Shown piece after piece: positions 1-8,697 of a stretch of DNA of 64,000 bases. Origin of the DNA: JAPLDA01 sp043787975 (GTDB lineage Bacteria; Bacteroidota; Bacteroidia; AKYH767-A; 2013-40CM-41-45); assembly GCA_043787975.1 (NCBI GenBank), contig JAYVUK010000007.1, positions 1 to 64,000 of the forward strand, written 5' to 3'. The notes beneath the pieces were generated by a model. It was given only the letters and a program-made list of their open reading frames with translations, did not search any database and was not told the origin of the DNA. Position numbers and translations under genes: made by a program. Position 1 is the stretch's first letter. Each line of letters starts with the position of its first letter.

Positions 1-1737
1 GTTGGGAAAAGTCGATCCATCAACAGCTTCAAATGAGGCAGCTATTTCATCCCCGGTTCCTACGGCAATGTTTGCTGAACCTGCCACATTTAGTTTCGCG
101 ACTGTTATAGTTGCTGTTCCTATAATAACCTTACCTGTGCTATTGGTTGGGGTTGTGGCATCATCATCTATCGTTAAATCATGATCACCTCCTGCATCGT
201 ACAAATCTATATTTGTAGTCTCGTGTAGTGTTCCTCCTAAATATACTTCATTTGTTGCAGTATTTATGTGGGTTCCATTATCGGCACCTGCAATACCTGC
301 ATTATCTTTAACCCAAATAACATTACCGTTAACATCCAAAGACAATACTCCATGAGAAGAATTTAAATTCGTAGGAGTTATAGAATTTTTCATATTAGCA
401 AACTTCAATCCGCTACCATGCCAATCATCGTATAAAGTCGTTCCGGGAGTTTTTATTTCAAGGGTATTGCCAGGAGATGATATATTAATACCGACTTTTC
501 CATCAACACCTGCCGTACTCGAACTGGCTTGAGTATGAATGTATAAATCTCCCAATGATGTAGTTTGAAAGTCTGTCCAAAACCCCTTATCTACATTATG
601 ATCTGGAGTATAAGTTAAACGAAGCTGAGGAGCTGCAGCATTTATGTAAGGGTTCCAGCAATGCTCATCATAAATTTCAAGACGTCTTTTAGGTTGAATA
701 CCCGAACCATTCGTGTTTGAAAAATTTCCGATCCCCATTTGCCCAGTAGGTGCAAAGCGACCTACTTCTGATCCGACATAACTGGAGGCATTACCAATTC
801 CCGTTGTTCCGTATGGTCCGGAAAAAATGAAACGCAGATTATCAGGCCCCCATTCATTGCTGCTAGCAATATTGTCACCCCAGGCAATAACAGCATCATT
901 TTTATCAGTGATAATTTCAGATTCACCACTGCCAGGTGCAGAAGTTTCAAGATCTGGTATGTCAATATCAGCTGTATCACCACTATAAGCCATGATCCCA
1001 AAAAAAGCGAAATCAGTTTGCCTCACGCATAATGTACCAACATCCATCCATGGTCTCCAACCAACCCAAGCACCATGTACAGAGTAATCCTGCCCAAGTT
1101 GTAATGTGCTAAGTGGAGTAGTAATAGGATATACTGCAGTAGAAGAATGTACTGTACCTATTCCAACCCCTGCCTCGGTGGTACTATTGATAGCTCTGGC
1201 AGTTATATTTATCCGGGGCTCATCCTTGGTATATATCCAAAGTGGCGCATCTTCCTGTTGTCTTATCTCAGCACGTGAATAATAGGGGCCGAAGAAAGGA
1301 CCATATGTTTGATGAATCCCGAGTTTAAAACCATCAGTTTGATAAGGTCCTGTGTCATCATTAGTAAACAAATGCCAATTATCTCCATTATCAATTAAAG
1401 AACTTTGATGCTGATGAAGAAATGCTTGAGGGTCAAAAGCAGTAAAGTCACCAATACCTATAAAGCCATTGAGATGATTGATGGTCATTCGCTCGGAACC
1501 TCCAATCCAAAAGTTAATTGGCATTGCGTCTTCGTTTTTAATATCAAGACTTGGATTGACAAGTGAAGGCCCAGACCCAGCTGACCAGCCAAGATAGTCA
1601 GTTCCTGTAGCTGGAAAATTTTGAGTTGCAAATCCTGACCATGGTCCAGTAGAAGTAGACTGGGAATAGATATTCTGCAAATTTATGTTCACTGTTATAA
1701 AGAATGAGACAATGAAATATATGTGTTTATTTTTCAT
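1..1737 (-). CDS. Secreted tail-fibre-like/adhesin-like protein, C-terminus outside window
   Basis: Reading the minus strand from an ATG at 1737 gives 579 uninterrupted codons that run off the left edge, so the protein is incomplete. It begins with a basic and hydrophobic signal peptide (MKNKHIYFIVSFFITVN) followed by YSQ, typical of exported Bacteroidota proteins. The rest is rich in Gly, Asn, Thr and Asp, with short recurring phrases such as GIGDF, VGIGT, MGIGNF, VGINIS and KVIIGT, each followed by a residue run that looks like one beta unit. This style is known from Bacteroidota proteins resembling phage tail fibres, which often end in an S74 intramolecular chaperone; that end cannot be seen here. 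It lies 12 bases downstream of a T9SS cargo gene on the same strand. Surface location is inferred and the function is unknown. Confidence 0.75.
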   Translation of the reverse strand, partial: MKNKHIYFIVSFFITVNINLQNIYSQSTSTGPWSGFATQNFPATGTDYLGWSAGSGPSLVNPSLDIKNEDAMPINFWIGGSERMTINHLNGFIGIGDFTAFDPQAFLHQHQSSLIDNGDNWHLFTNDDTGPYQTDGFKLGIHQTYGPFFGPYYSRAEIRQQEDAPLWIYTKDEPRINITARAINSTTEAGVGIGTVHSSTAVYPITTPLSTLQLGQDYSVHGAWVGWRPWMDVGTLCVRQTDFAFFGIMAYSGDTADIDIPDLETSAPGSGESEIITDKNDAVIAWGDNIASSNEWGPDNLRFIFSGPYGTTGIGNASSYVGSEVGRFAPTGQMGIGNFSNTNGSGIQPKRRLEIYDEHCWNPYINAAAPQLRLTYTPDHNVDKGFWTDFQTTSLGDLYIHTQASSSTAGVDGKVGINISSPGNTLEIKTPGTTLYDDWHGSGLKFANMKNSITPTNLNSSHGVLSLDVNGNVIWVKDNAGIAGADNGTHINTATNEVYLGGTLHETTNIDLYDAGGDHDLTIDDDATTPTNSTGKVIIGTATITVAKLNVAGSANIAVGTGDEIAASFEAVDGSTFPN

Positions 1738-1749
1738 GAGCTAGTTTTT

Positions 1750-2712
1750 TTAATTTTGTAAAATGATTTTTTTAATAGCATAATACCCATCAATCATATT
1801 TATTTTTAAAAAATAAATACCTTTACTAAGAGAACTTAGATTTAATCTGTTCTTGAGGACCGAAGCCGTAGTAGGATAGAAACCTAAATTGTTTCCAAGT
1901 ACATTCATGACTTCTATTGATGTTATGCCTTTGCCTTCCAGCACTATCCAATCTTTTGCAGGATTCGGAAAGACTTGGATCAAGGGATTGTTATTTTGTT
2001 CAAGAACTATTTCGTGAATTCCATTACACACCAATGAATCAGTGGAAACGCAGACATCATCTATATAATAATAAGCTTCCACTGCAGTTGTATCAAATAT
2101 CATAACGGTAGTAGAAGAGTCGTTAAAAAAGTTTCCAATCGCTAAGTATTGGTAAGCAGAATCAGCAATGAAAGTGCCCGAAACTTTCTTCCAACCGATT
2201 GTATCCGCAATTACAGAATCCGAATATAAGTGAGAGTAATTATCAACTGGGACCGGAAAACTTTGAGAATAGCCGGTTGTTGAAAATCGAATACCAATTT
2301 TGTTTGTAGCTATATTAAAATGCTGGGAACTGTTTAAACCTCTGCTTACGTAGAATGTGATATAGTATTTTTGTGCTGAATCCAATGGTTGCGTTAGTTG
2401 TGCTCCTATATACTCTCGTCTATTTGGAATTAATGCTACGAACGTAACTAATCCTGCGTATGCATTCCCTGTTCTTGCATTCTGATAACCAACCAAATTT
2501 AATGGAACTGAAGCAGAATTTCCTTCCGGTGCGCAGGAATTAAAATAATCCGGAGTCACACCATAAGAACTCCAACTCATTGCTCTACTCATTTGAGCAA
2601 GCCCAAACGGGCATGCAATTGTATCCTCAAAACTTGGGTTAGGTACAAGATTTTGCGCTTGGACCAAGAAGGTAGCAGGGACAAATACAAGCATCGCTAT
2701 AACTATTTTCAT
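1750..2712 (-). CDS. Secreted protein with T9SS type A C-terminal sorting domain
   Basis: The 320-residue product has an N-terminal signal peptide (cleavage probably after LVQAQ). It continues with NLVPNPSFED, an opening common in Bacteroidota secreted beta-sandwich domains. The central part (about residues 30-230) has alternating strands and two Cys near 228-235. The last 75 residues start at VFPNPAKDWIVLEG and end in GIYFLKINMIDGYYAIKKIILQN-like strands, which is the type A sorting signal recognised by the type IX secretion system. The protein should therefore cross the outer membrane and have its sorting domain removed. Start ATG at 2712 is the only one that gives a signal peptide. The next gene downstream (1-1737) is 12 bases away on the same strand, so the two are probably cotranscribed. 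No catalytic motif is recognised; carbohydrate or surface binding is a guess. Confidence 0.85.
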   Translation of the reverse strand: MKIVIAMLVFVPATFLVQAQNLVPNPSFEDTIACPFGLAQMSRAMSWSSYGVTPDYFNSCAPEGNSASVPLNLVGYQNARTGNAYAGLVTFVALIPNRREYIGAQLTQPLDSAQKYYITFYVSRGLNSSQHFNIATNKIGIRFSTTGYSQSFPVPVDNYSHLYSDSVIADTIGWKKVSGTFIADSAYQYLAIGNFFNDSSTTVMIFDTTAVEAYYYIDDVCVSTDSLVCNGIHEIVLEQNNNPLIQVFPNPAKDWIVLEGKGITSIEVMNVLGNNLGFYPTTASVLKNRLNLSSLSKGIYFLKINMIDGYYAIKKIILQN

Positions 2713-3056
2713 GAGATTAGTTTTTAAAAAAATAACTACCTTAAAAGTAGCTATTAAAAGCCAATGATGCTGCGTGTTGAAAAGCGCAGCTTACCTCACA
2801 ATCCAGGCAGCGGGAATGAGAGATTAAATGGCTTGTTAAAAGATTTGTACATCAGAAATATGAAATAAGAAATAAGCGCGTATATTTTATTGTTGCAAGC
2901 ATGGAACTTTTCAAGGTGCCACTGAGAAAGTAAGAGTAAGATGATACCGGAAAGAACCAGGCAAGCAAAACAAAAACAGAAGACGGAAAAACTTTGACTC
3001 ATAATTTCATTTGAGAAATAATCTTCAAATGGAATAAAGATGGAGTAACATTTTTC
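2713..3056. other. Intergenic stretch, 344 bases, no convincing gene
   Basis: AT-rich. It should hold the promoter of the secreted-protein pair transcribed leftwards. A 68-codon minus-strand frame at 2796-3002 is very hydrophobic but has no supporting feature and is not called. No hairpin with a T-run was seen. Confidence 0.5.
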
Positions 3057-3332
3057 TCATTTTTGTGACTTTATTTTCAGGAGCCGATAAATGGTCATTT
3101 TTACGACACCATTTTCTTTTGCTATCTGAGCAATTGATTTTTTGCCATTCAATGATTTCCTGACTCTATTTTCCCATAGGATTTTCCGTAATGTTACCAA
3201 AGAAATTTTTTCGCTGCCGAACAAAAAATATAATTCATTTATTTTTTCTTCTCCGAGAATTTCAATGATGTGTTTGTATTTTTCTTTTGTATGATTTCTT
3301 AGAATCGCTTTCTCTCGGGAAATAGCCGCCAT
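3057..3332 (-). CDS. Small HTH DNA-binding protein, Mor-like
   Basis: A 91-residue basic protein. Residues about 15-45 form a predicted helical segment (HIIEILGEEKINELYFLFG). The C-terminal 30 residues (KSIAQIAKENGVVKMTIYRLLK) read as a helix-turn-helix with an invariant-type Gly in the turn. The order of helical segment, then GxxxIxL..LR, then basic linker and HTH resembles the Mor/C transcription activator family of phage Mu, but the similarity is judged by eye. It stands alone between the secreted-protein pair and an empty stretch, with no phage genes nearby. It is probably a transcriptional regulator with unknown target. The high Lys and Ile content matches an AT-rich, possibly acquired segment. 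Confidence 0.6.
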   Translation of the reverse strand: MAAISREKAILRNHTKEKYKHIIEILGEEKINELYFLFGSEKISLVTLRKILWENRVRKSLNGKKSIAQIAKENGVVKMTIYRLLKIKSQK

Positions 3333-3773
3333 GTTTTTTTTGTTTAAATAAGTTCACGTTTGTTCAGTCACGATTAACTGAATGTTTCGTCAATAAAAAA
3401 TAATTACCTGTCATTAAACCCTAAATCCAACTGTACAAATTCGTTCTGCAAGCAATGAAAAATTTTATTCTTCTCAATGATCTCCTTTTGGGCGGGGAGG
3501 TGGCTGAAGTACGCAGTTGGTTAAGAACAAACCCTGAAAAATATCGCTCTTCTTATCAGCCGGAGAATAAATTGAGTACCACAAGTGTAAAAGAAAACTC
3601 TCTTCTTGTCAAGCGAATAACAAACTTTAATTACGAACAGGTATAGGCCTAAGTGAATTATATTTTGTTCCTCACTTCGCTCGGAATCTTTTTTCAAACT
3701 GAGAAACTTCCATCTTCCAACATCCACTTAAAACGAAATGAGTATTTTCGCACTCTCAAATCTCAAATTATTT
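3333..3773. other. Intergenic stretch, about 440 bases, no convincing gene
   Basis: Separates the divergent HTH gene and the thiolase gene. A 63-codon plus-strand frame at 3455-3646 lacks any recognisable feature. Around 3668-3690 the text cctcacttcgctcggaat resembles the TTCGACTTCGCTCA repeat seen near 57.3 kb. Promoters for both flanking genes should lie here, but no full TTG-N17-23-TAnnTTTG match was found. Confidence 0.5.
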
Positions 3774-4952
3774 ATGAAAGAAGTATATATCGTATCAGCA
3801 GTAAGAACACCAATAGGAAGTTTTGGAGGAGCATTAGCTCCTTTGTCTGCAACCCAACTTGGAGCAACTGCAATTAAAGCAGCATTCGAACGAATCAAAC
3901 TGGATCCGAAAGAAGTACAGGAAGTTTTTATGGGGAATGTGCTCTCGGCAAATGTAGGACAGGCGCCCGTTACACAGGCTTCTATCGGAGCCGGGATTCC
4001 AAATACAGTTCCGGGAACTACCATCAACAAAGTATGTGCTTCAGGAATGAAAGCAATTATGCTTGGTGCAGAATCCATTATGATCGGTGACAACGATGTC
4101 GTGATTGCAGGCGGAATGGAAAGCATGAGCAACGTTCCTTATTACCTTGATAAAGCACGCAACGGTTATCGTCTCGGTCATGGCTCCATCACAGACGGGC
4201 TTGTGAAAGATGGTTTGTGGGATGTATACAAGGACTATCACATGGGAAGTGCTGCAGAACTTTGCGCGACCGAATGTAAAATAAGCCGTGAAGAACAGGA
4301 TGCCTATGCAATCGAATCGTATAAACGTTCGGCTGATGCGTATTCAAAAGGATTGTTCAAAGATGAAATCGTTCCTGTTTCTGTTCCACAACGTGGTAAG
4401 GATCCACTGATGGTAAGTGATGACGAAGAATATAAAAATGTGAAGTTTGATAAAATCCCTACGTTGAAACCTGCGTTTCAAAAAGACGGAACTGTGACTG
4501 CTGCCAACGCTTCTAAACTGAATGACGGAGCCGCAGCCGTTATACTAATGAGCAAAGAAAAAGCAGACCAACTCGGTATCAAACCGCTTGCAAAAATCAG
4601 GAGTTTCGCTGATGCGCAACAAGCACCTGAATGGTTTACAACGGCTCCATCCAAAGCCTTGCCGCGCGCGATTGAAAAAGCCGGACTGAAAGCAAGTGAC
4701 GTTGAATACTATGAAATCAACGAAGCGTTTTCAGTGGTTGCGATCGCAAACAATCAGAATATGAAACTTGATCCTTCGAAAGTGAATATAAACGGTGGAG
4801 CTGTTTCTCTTGGCCATCCGCTTGGTTGCTCAGGAGCGAGAATTATAGTTACGCTGATTCATGTATTGAAACAACAAAAAGCTAAAATCGGTGCTGCCGG
4901 AATTTGCAACGGTGGCGGCGGAGCAAGTGCGATGGTGATTGAATTAGTTTAA
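3774..4952 (+). CDS. atoB: Acetyl-CoA C-acetyltransferase (thiolase)
   Basis: A 392-residue type II thiolase that condenses two acetyl-CoA to acetoacetyl-CoA or runs the reverse thiolysis; cytosolic. The catalytic set is complete: nucleophile C88 in NKVCASGMK, H348 in SLGHPLGCSGAR and acid/base C378 in ICNGGGGAS. These match the spacing of well-studied biosynthetic thiolases (C89, H348, C378). Length is normal for the family. The frame is open upstream to an ATG at 3738, but MKEVYIVSAVRTPIG is the canonical family N-terminus, so the start at 3774 is chosen. The gene stands alone and a short repeat-rich spacer separates it from the following peptidase gene. The physiological direction (fatty acid or ketogenic amino acid breakdown versus synthesis) cannot be told from sequence. 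Confidence 0.95.
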   Translation: MKEVYIVSAVRTPIGSFGGALAPLSATQLGATAIKAAFERIKLDPKEVQEVFMGNVLSANVGQAPVTQASIGAGIPNTVPGTTINKVCASGMKAIMLGAESIMIGDNDVVIAGGMESMSNVPYYLDKARNGYRLGHGSITDGLVKDGLWDVYKDYHMGSAAELCATECKISREEQDAYAIESYKRSADAYSKGLFKDEIVPVSVPQRGKDPLMVSDDEEYKNVKFDKIPTLKPAFQKDGTVTAANASKLNDGAAAVILMSKEKADQLGIKPLAKIRSFADAQQAPEWFTTAPSKALPRAIEKAGLKASDVEYYEINEAFSVVAIANNQNMKLDPSKVNINGGAVSLGHPLGCSGARIIVTLIHVLKQQKAKIGAAGICNGGGGASAMVIELV

Positions 4953-5073
4953 AGTTGTTAGTTATTAGTTGTTGGCAGGCTGCTAAAATCCTATTGATAT
5001 TGAAATTTGAAACTACGATATGTTGATTCTGTTTAAAAGTATTTATTTTTATCTTAATACCAAACTAACAACT

Positions 5074-5094
5074 AAGAACTAAGAACTAAGAACT
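5074..5094 (+). repeat. Three perfect 7-base tandem repeats in gene leader
   Basis: The unit aagaact occurs three times head to tail, ending four bases before the start codon at 5099. It lies within a longer repetitive spacer, and a loosely complementary segment occurs at about 4955-4978, just after the thiolase stop. Confidence 0.7.
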
Positions 5095-5098
5095 TAAA

Positions 5099-5869
5099 AT
5101 GTACGGCATCTGTAACCTCAGCATCATCCCCGTTCGCGCAGAACCTTCCGACAAGAGCGAAATGGTTTCACAACTTTTGTTCGGAGAATCGTTTCAAATT
5201 ATCGAGAAACAAGATTCATGGCTGAAAGTAAAATTGCAATACGATGATTACCTCGGCTGGATTGATAAAAAGCAGCTGGTAAATCTGAACGAAGAAGAGT
5301 TTACTAGAACGACTGCACTTCCAACTACTGTAACATTGGATATTGTTCAGATTGTTATTTTCAGTCAAAGCAATATTATTCCCGTCGTGTTGGGCAGCAC
5401 CTTGCCGAACTATTTCGATAAAAAATTCAAGATCGGAAGTGTGGACTATGCATATGACGGCAACATCAAAACCTTTTCATCGCCTGACACATCAAAAATT
5501 ATTGAGCATGCTTACATGTACCTGAATGCTCCTTACCTGTGGGGTGGACGATCGCCTTTCGGAATTGATTGCTCAGGCTACACACAAATGGTTTTTAAAC
5601 TTTGTGGCATCACCTTGCAACGTGACGCGCATCAGCAGGTGCAGCAGGGAAGAACAATTAATTCGTTGGAAGAAGCAAAAGCAGGTGACCTTGCCTTCTT
5701 CGATAATGCAGAAGGAAAAATTGTTCATACCGGAATTATTTTACCAAGCCATAAAATTATTCATGCAAGCGGCAAAGTGCATGTTGACAAACTCGATCAC
5801 AAAGGAATTTTCAACGAGGAAACAAATAAGTACACGCATAACCTGAGAGTGATTAAGCGGATTTTTTAG
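5099..5869 (+). CDS. SH3-domain NlpC/P60 (C40) peptidase
   Basis: A 256-residue predicted peptidoglycan peptidase. Residues about 1-65 form a bacterial SH3 wall-binding domain (VRAEPSDKSEMVSQLLFGE, then WLKV and GWIDKKQL). A linker or second SH3-like unit follows, then the NlpC/P60 domain from about 130 to the end. The catalytic residues are all visible: C158 in GIDCSGY, H210 in VHTGII and H222 in IIHASG. The YLWGGRSPFGIDCSGY block is the family signature. Such enzymes usually cleave D-gamma-glutamyl-diaminopimelate bonds in stem peptides. No signal peptide is present at the chosen start and no better upstream start exists, so the export route is unclear; many Bacteroidota members of this family also lack one. 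Substrate assignment is by family only. Confidence 0.9.
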   Translation: MYGICNLSIIPVRAEPSDKSEMVSQLLFGESFQIIEKQDSWLKVKLQYDDYLGWIDKKQLVNLNEEEFTRTTALPTTVTLDIVQIVIFSQSNIIPVVLGSTLPNYFDKKFKIGSVDYAYDGNIKTFSSPDTSKIIEHAYMYLNAPYLWGGRSPFGIDCSGYTQMVFKLCGITLQRDAHQQVQQGRTINSLEEAKAGDLAFFDNAEGKIVHTGIILPSHKIIHASGKVHVDKLDHKGIFNEETNKYTHNLRVIKRIF

Positions 5870-5887
5870 CACCTCAATTATTGAATT

Positions 5888-5904
5888 GTAGACAATTTGT
5901 CTAC
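5888..5904. promoter_or_regulatory. 17-base palindrome between peptidase gene and clpB
   Basis: The sequence gtagacaatttgtctac is an 8-base perfect inverted repeat around one central base. It lies 18 bases after the peptidase stop and about 170 bases before clpB. There is no T-run behind it, so a dimeric-repressor operator fits better than a terminator. The cognate regulator is unknown. Confidence 0.4.
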
Positions 5905-6070
5905 TCATTTTTTCTTATCACGACATTTTGTGTATGATGTAAATCATTTTTTCCTTTGGCAACTTCTTTGACATTCGCCCGGAGAAAAATTAGAATTGGG
6001 AAGCAGAAAATTTACGTAACGTGTTCTCTATTCGTAAATTCGTAATTCGTACACCAGTAATTCGTAACCC

Positions 6071-8683
6071 ATGAACTTAAATAATTTCACGATCAAATCG
6101 CAGGAAGCTATTCAGCAAGCCCAACAGATCGCAGCGACCAATGAACAGCAATCCATTGAGCCTGCTCATATCTTAAAAGGCATGATGGAAGTGGATGAAA
6201 ATGTAATTCCTTTCATTCTCAAAAAAATGAATGTCAATCCCGATGTCATTCTCAACGGTGTTGACACCATCATTCAATCCTATCCAAAAGTAAGCGGTGG
6301 CAATCAATATTTATCTGAAGACTCAAACAAGGTTGTTCAGAAAGCACTTTCATATCTAAAAACATTCGGTGACGAATATGTTTCTGTTGAACATCTTTTC
6401 ATGAGTGTAGTTGCCGGCAAAGACAAAACTTCTCAATTGTTGAAACAATATGGAGTGAATGAAAAAGATGTAAAAGCAGCCATCAATGAACTTCGGAAAG
6501 GTTCCAAGGTAACCAGCCAGAGCGCGGAAGAAACGTACAACGCATTAAATAAATATGCAAAGAACCTGAACGAACTTGCGCGACAAGGAAAACTTGATCC
6601 GGTAATTGGTCGTGACGAAGAGATACGAAGAGTGTTACAAATCCTTTCGCGCAGAACAAAAAATAATCCTGTGTTAATCGGTGAACCCGGAGTTGGTAAA
6701 ACAGCCATTGCAGAAGGGCTTGCTCATCGTATCATCAACGGTGATGTTCCCGAAAACCTGAAATCAAAAATGGTTTTCTCACTCGACATGGGATCGTTGG
6801 TTGCAGGTGCTAAATACAAAGGTGAGTTTGAAGAGCGATTAAAATCGGTGATCAAAGAAGTGATCAGTGCTGAAGGTGATATTGTTTTATTCATTGATGA
6901 AATTCATACGCTCGTTGGCGCAGGCGGTGGTGACGGCGCCATGGATGCAGCCAACATTTTAAAACCCGCTCTTGCACGCGGTGAACTTCGCGCCATTGGT
7001 GCGACTACACTTTCGGAATACCAGAAATACATCGAAAAAGACAAAGCTCTTGAAAGACGTTTTCAAAAAGTGATGGTAGAAGAACCTTCTACAGAAGATG
7101 CAATTTCAATTCTTCGAGGATTAAAAGAACGATATGAAACCCATCACAAAGTGCGCATCAAAGACGAAGCGATTATTGCTGCCGTTGAACTAAGTGAACG
7201 GTACATCAGCGATCGTTTTCTTCCTGACAAAGCCATTGATCTCATTGATGAATCAGCAGCAAAACTGCGTCTTGAAATAGATTCCGTTCCGGAAGAACTG
7301 GATGAAATCCAACGGAGAATCATGCAACTTGAAATTGAACGTGAAGCAATCAAAAGAGAAAATGATGCACGCAAATTAAAAGAACTGAACGAAGAAATTG
7401 CAAACATCACCGATGAACGAAACCAGTTGAAAGCAAGATGGGAAGCGGAGAAGCAAGTAGTTCAAGGCATTCAGAATACAAAAGAAGGAATAGAAAACTT
7501 TAAGCTGGAAGCTGAACAGGCGGAACGTGCCGGTGATTATGGAAAGGTTGCGGAGATCCGATATGGAAGAGTGAAAGAAGCCGAGCTGATGCTTGTGAAG
7601 CTTGAAAAGCAACTGGCTGAAATGCACGGTGGCAAAGCGATGATCAAGGAAGAAGTGGATGCAGAAGACATTGCAGAAGTTGTTTCACGCTGGACCGGAA
7701 TTCCGGTGACACGTATGCTGCAAAGCGAACGTGAAAAATTGTTACATCTCGAAGAAGAATTACACAAACGTGTGGTCGGGCAACACGAAGCGATTGCTGC
7801 ATTGAGTGATGCCGTGCGAAGAAGTCGCGCTGGATTGCAGGATGCCAGGAAACCAATCGGCTCATTTATTTTTCTCGGAACAACCGGTGTCGGAAAAACA
7901 GAGTTGGCAAAAGCACTGGCAGAATTTCTTTTCAACGATGAAAACTCGATGACACGTATTGACATGAGTGAATACCAGGAACGTCATACTGTTTCACGTT
8001 TGATTGGCGCACCTCCGGGATATGTCGGTTATGAAGAAGGAGGACAATTGACGGAAGCCGTTCGCAGAAGACCTTACTCTGTAGTACTGCTCGATGAAAT
8101 TGAAAAAGCACATCCTGATGTGTTCAATATTTTGCTCCAGGTTTTGGATGACGGACGACTCACCGATAACAAGGGGCGCACAGCCAACTTCAAGAATACG
8201 ATCATCATCATGACTTCCAACATCGGCTCCCATATTATACAGGAAAGTTTTGAAGGGATGAATGAACGAAATGCAGATGAAATTCTTTCTTCAACAAAAA
8301 CTAAGGTGTACGAGTTGCTGAAAAAAACCATCCGTCCCGAATTTTTAAATCGCATTGATGAGATCATTATGTTCCAACCTCTGACTCGTTCCGAGGTAAG
8401 AGGGATTGTTGAGTTGCAATTCAACGAACTGAAAAAGATGTTGAAACAAAACGACATTGTACTCACTGCAACGGAGGACGCGATTGACTGGCTTGCACAA
8501 TTAGGTTACGATCCGCAGTTTGGTGCGCGACCTTTAAAACGGGTGATGCAGAAAAAAGTATTGAATGAACTTTCTAAACAAATTCTTTCAGGCACGGTGA
8601 ACAAAGAAGATCACATTGAAGTGGGCGTGAATAAAAAACACGAGTTTGTTTTTAAGAATTTACAGAAGGTAGTAATGGCGTAA
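6071..8683 (+). CDS. clpB: ClpB disaggregase (Hsp100 chaperone)
   Basis: An 870-residue cytosolic AAA+ chaperone that works with DnaK to pull apart protein aggregates. Domain order is typical: Clp N domain (about 1-145), first nucleotide-binding domain with Walker A GEPGVGKT at 204-211 and Walker B VLFIDEIHTL, a coiled-coil middle domain (about 400-530, LEIEREAIKRENDARKLKEL region), and second nucleotide-binding domain with Walker A GTTGVGKT at 603-610 and VVLLDEIEKAHPDV. The middle domain separates ClpB from ClpA and ClpC, and no ClpP-binding loop was noticed. Length is normal. The leader (about 6027-6070) holds repeated attcgtaa words. A weak promoter-like pair (ttg at about 5969, tagaattg 20 bases later) is present but has a mismatch. 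No CIRCE element was seen. Confidence 0.97.
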   Translation: MNLNNFTIKSQEAIQQAQQIAATNEQQSIEPAHILKGMMEVDENVIPFILKKMNVNPDVILNGVDTIIQSYPKVSGGNQYLSEDSNKVVQKALSYLKTFGDEYVSVEHLFMSVVAGKDKTSQLLKQYGVNEKDVKAAINELRKGSKVTSQSAEETYNALNKYAKNLNELARQGKLDPVIGRDEEIRRVLQILSRRTKNNPVLIGEPGVGKTAIAEGLAHRIINGDVPENLKSKMVFSLDMGSLVAGAKYKGEFEERLKSVIKEVISAEGDIVLFIDEIHTLVGAGGGDGAMDAANILKPALARGELRAIGATTLSEYQKYIEKDKALERRFQKVMVEEPSTEDAISILRGLKERYETHHKVRIKDEAIIAAVELSERYISDRFLPDKAIDLIDESAAKLRLEIDSVPEELDEIQRRIMQLEIEREAIKRENDARKLKELNEEIANITDERNQLKARWEAEKQVVQGIQNTKEGIENFKLEAEQAERAGDYGKVAEIRYGRVKEAELMLVKLEKQLAEMHGGKAMIKEEVDAEDIAEVVSRWTGIPVTRMLQSEREKLLHLEEELHKRVVGQHEAIAALSDAVRRSRAGLQDARKPIGSFIFLGTTGVGKTELAKALAEFLFNDENSMTRIDMSEYQERHTVSRLIGAPPGYVGYEEGGQLTEAVRRRPYSVVLLDEIEKAHPDVFNILLQVLDDGRLTDNKGRTANFKNTIIIMTSNIGSHIIQESFEGMNERNADEILSSTKTKVYELLKKTIRPEFLNRIDEIIMFQPLTRSEVRGIVELQFNELKKMLKQNDIVLTATEDAIDWLAQLGYDPQFGARPLKRVMQKKVLNELSKQILSGTVNKEDHIEVGVNKKHEFVFKNLQKVVMA

Positions 8684-8697
8684 ACATGTAAATAAGT

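Noticed and set aside
2796..3002. 68-codon minus-strand frame, very hydrophobic
   Set aside because: Phe/Leu/Cys-rich translation of AT-rich spacer, with no start context, family resemblance or partner gene.
1..3332. Possible prophage remnant
   Set aside because: A tail-fibre-like protein and a Mor-like regulator are present, but no capsid, terminase, integrase or lysis genes; the tail-like protein has a signal peptide, unlike phage proteins.
3455..3646. 63-codon plus-strand frame before the thiolase gene
   Set aside because: No recognisable features; ends in spacer-like repetitive DNA.
5074..5094. Possible CRISPR-like repeat in gene leader
   Set aside because: Only 7-base tandem units without spacers; not an array.
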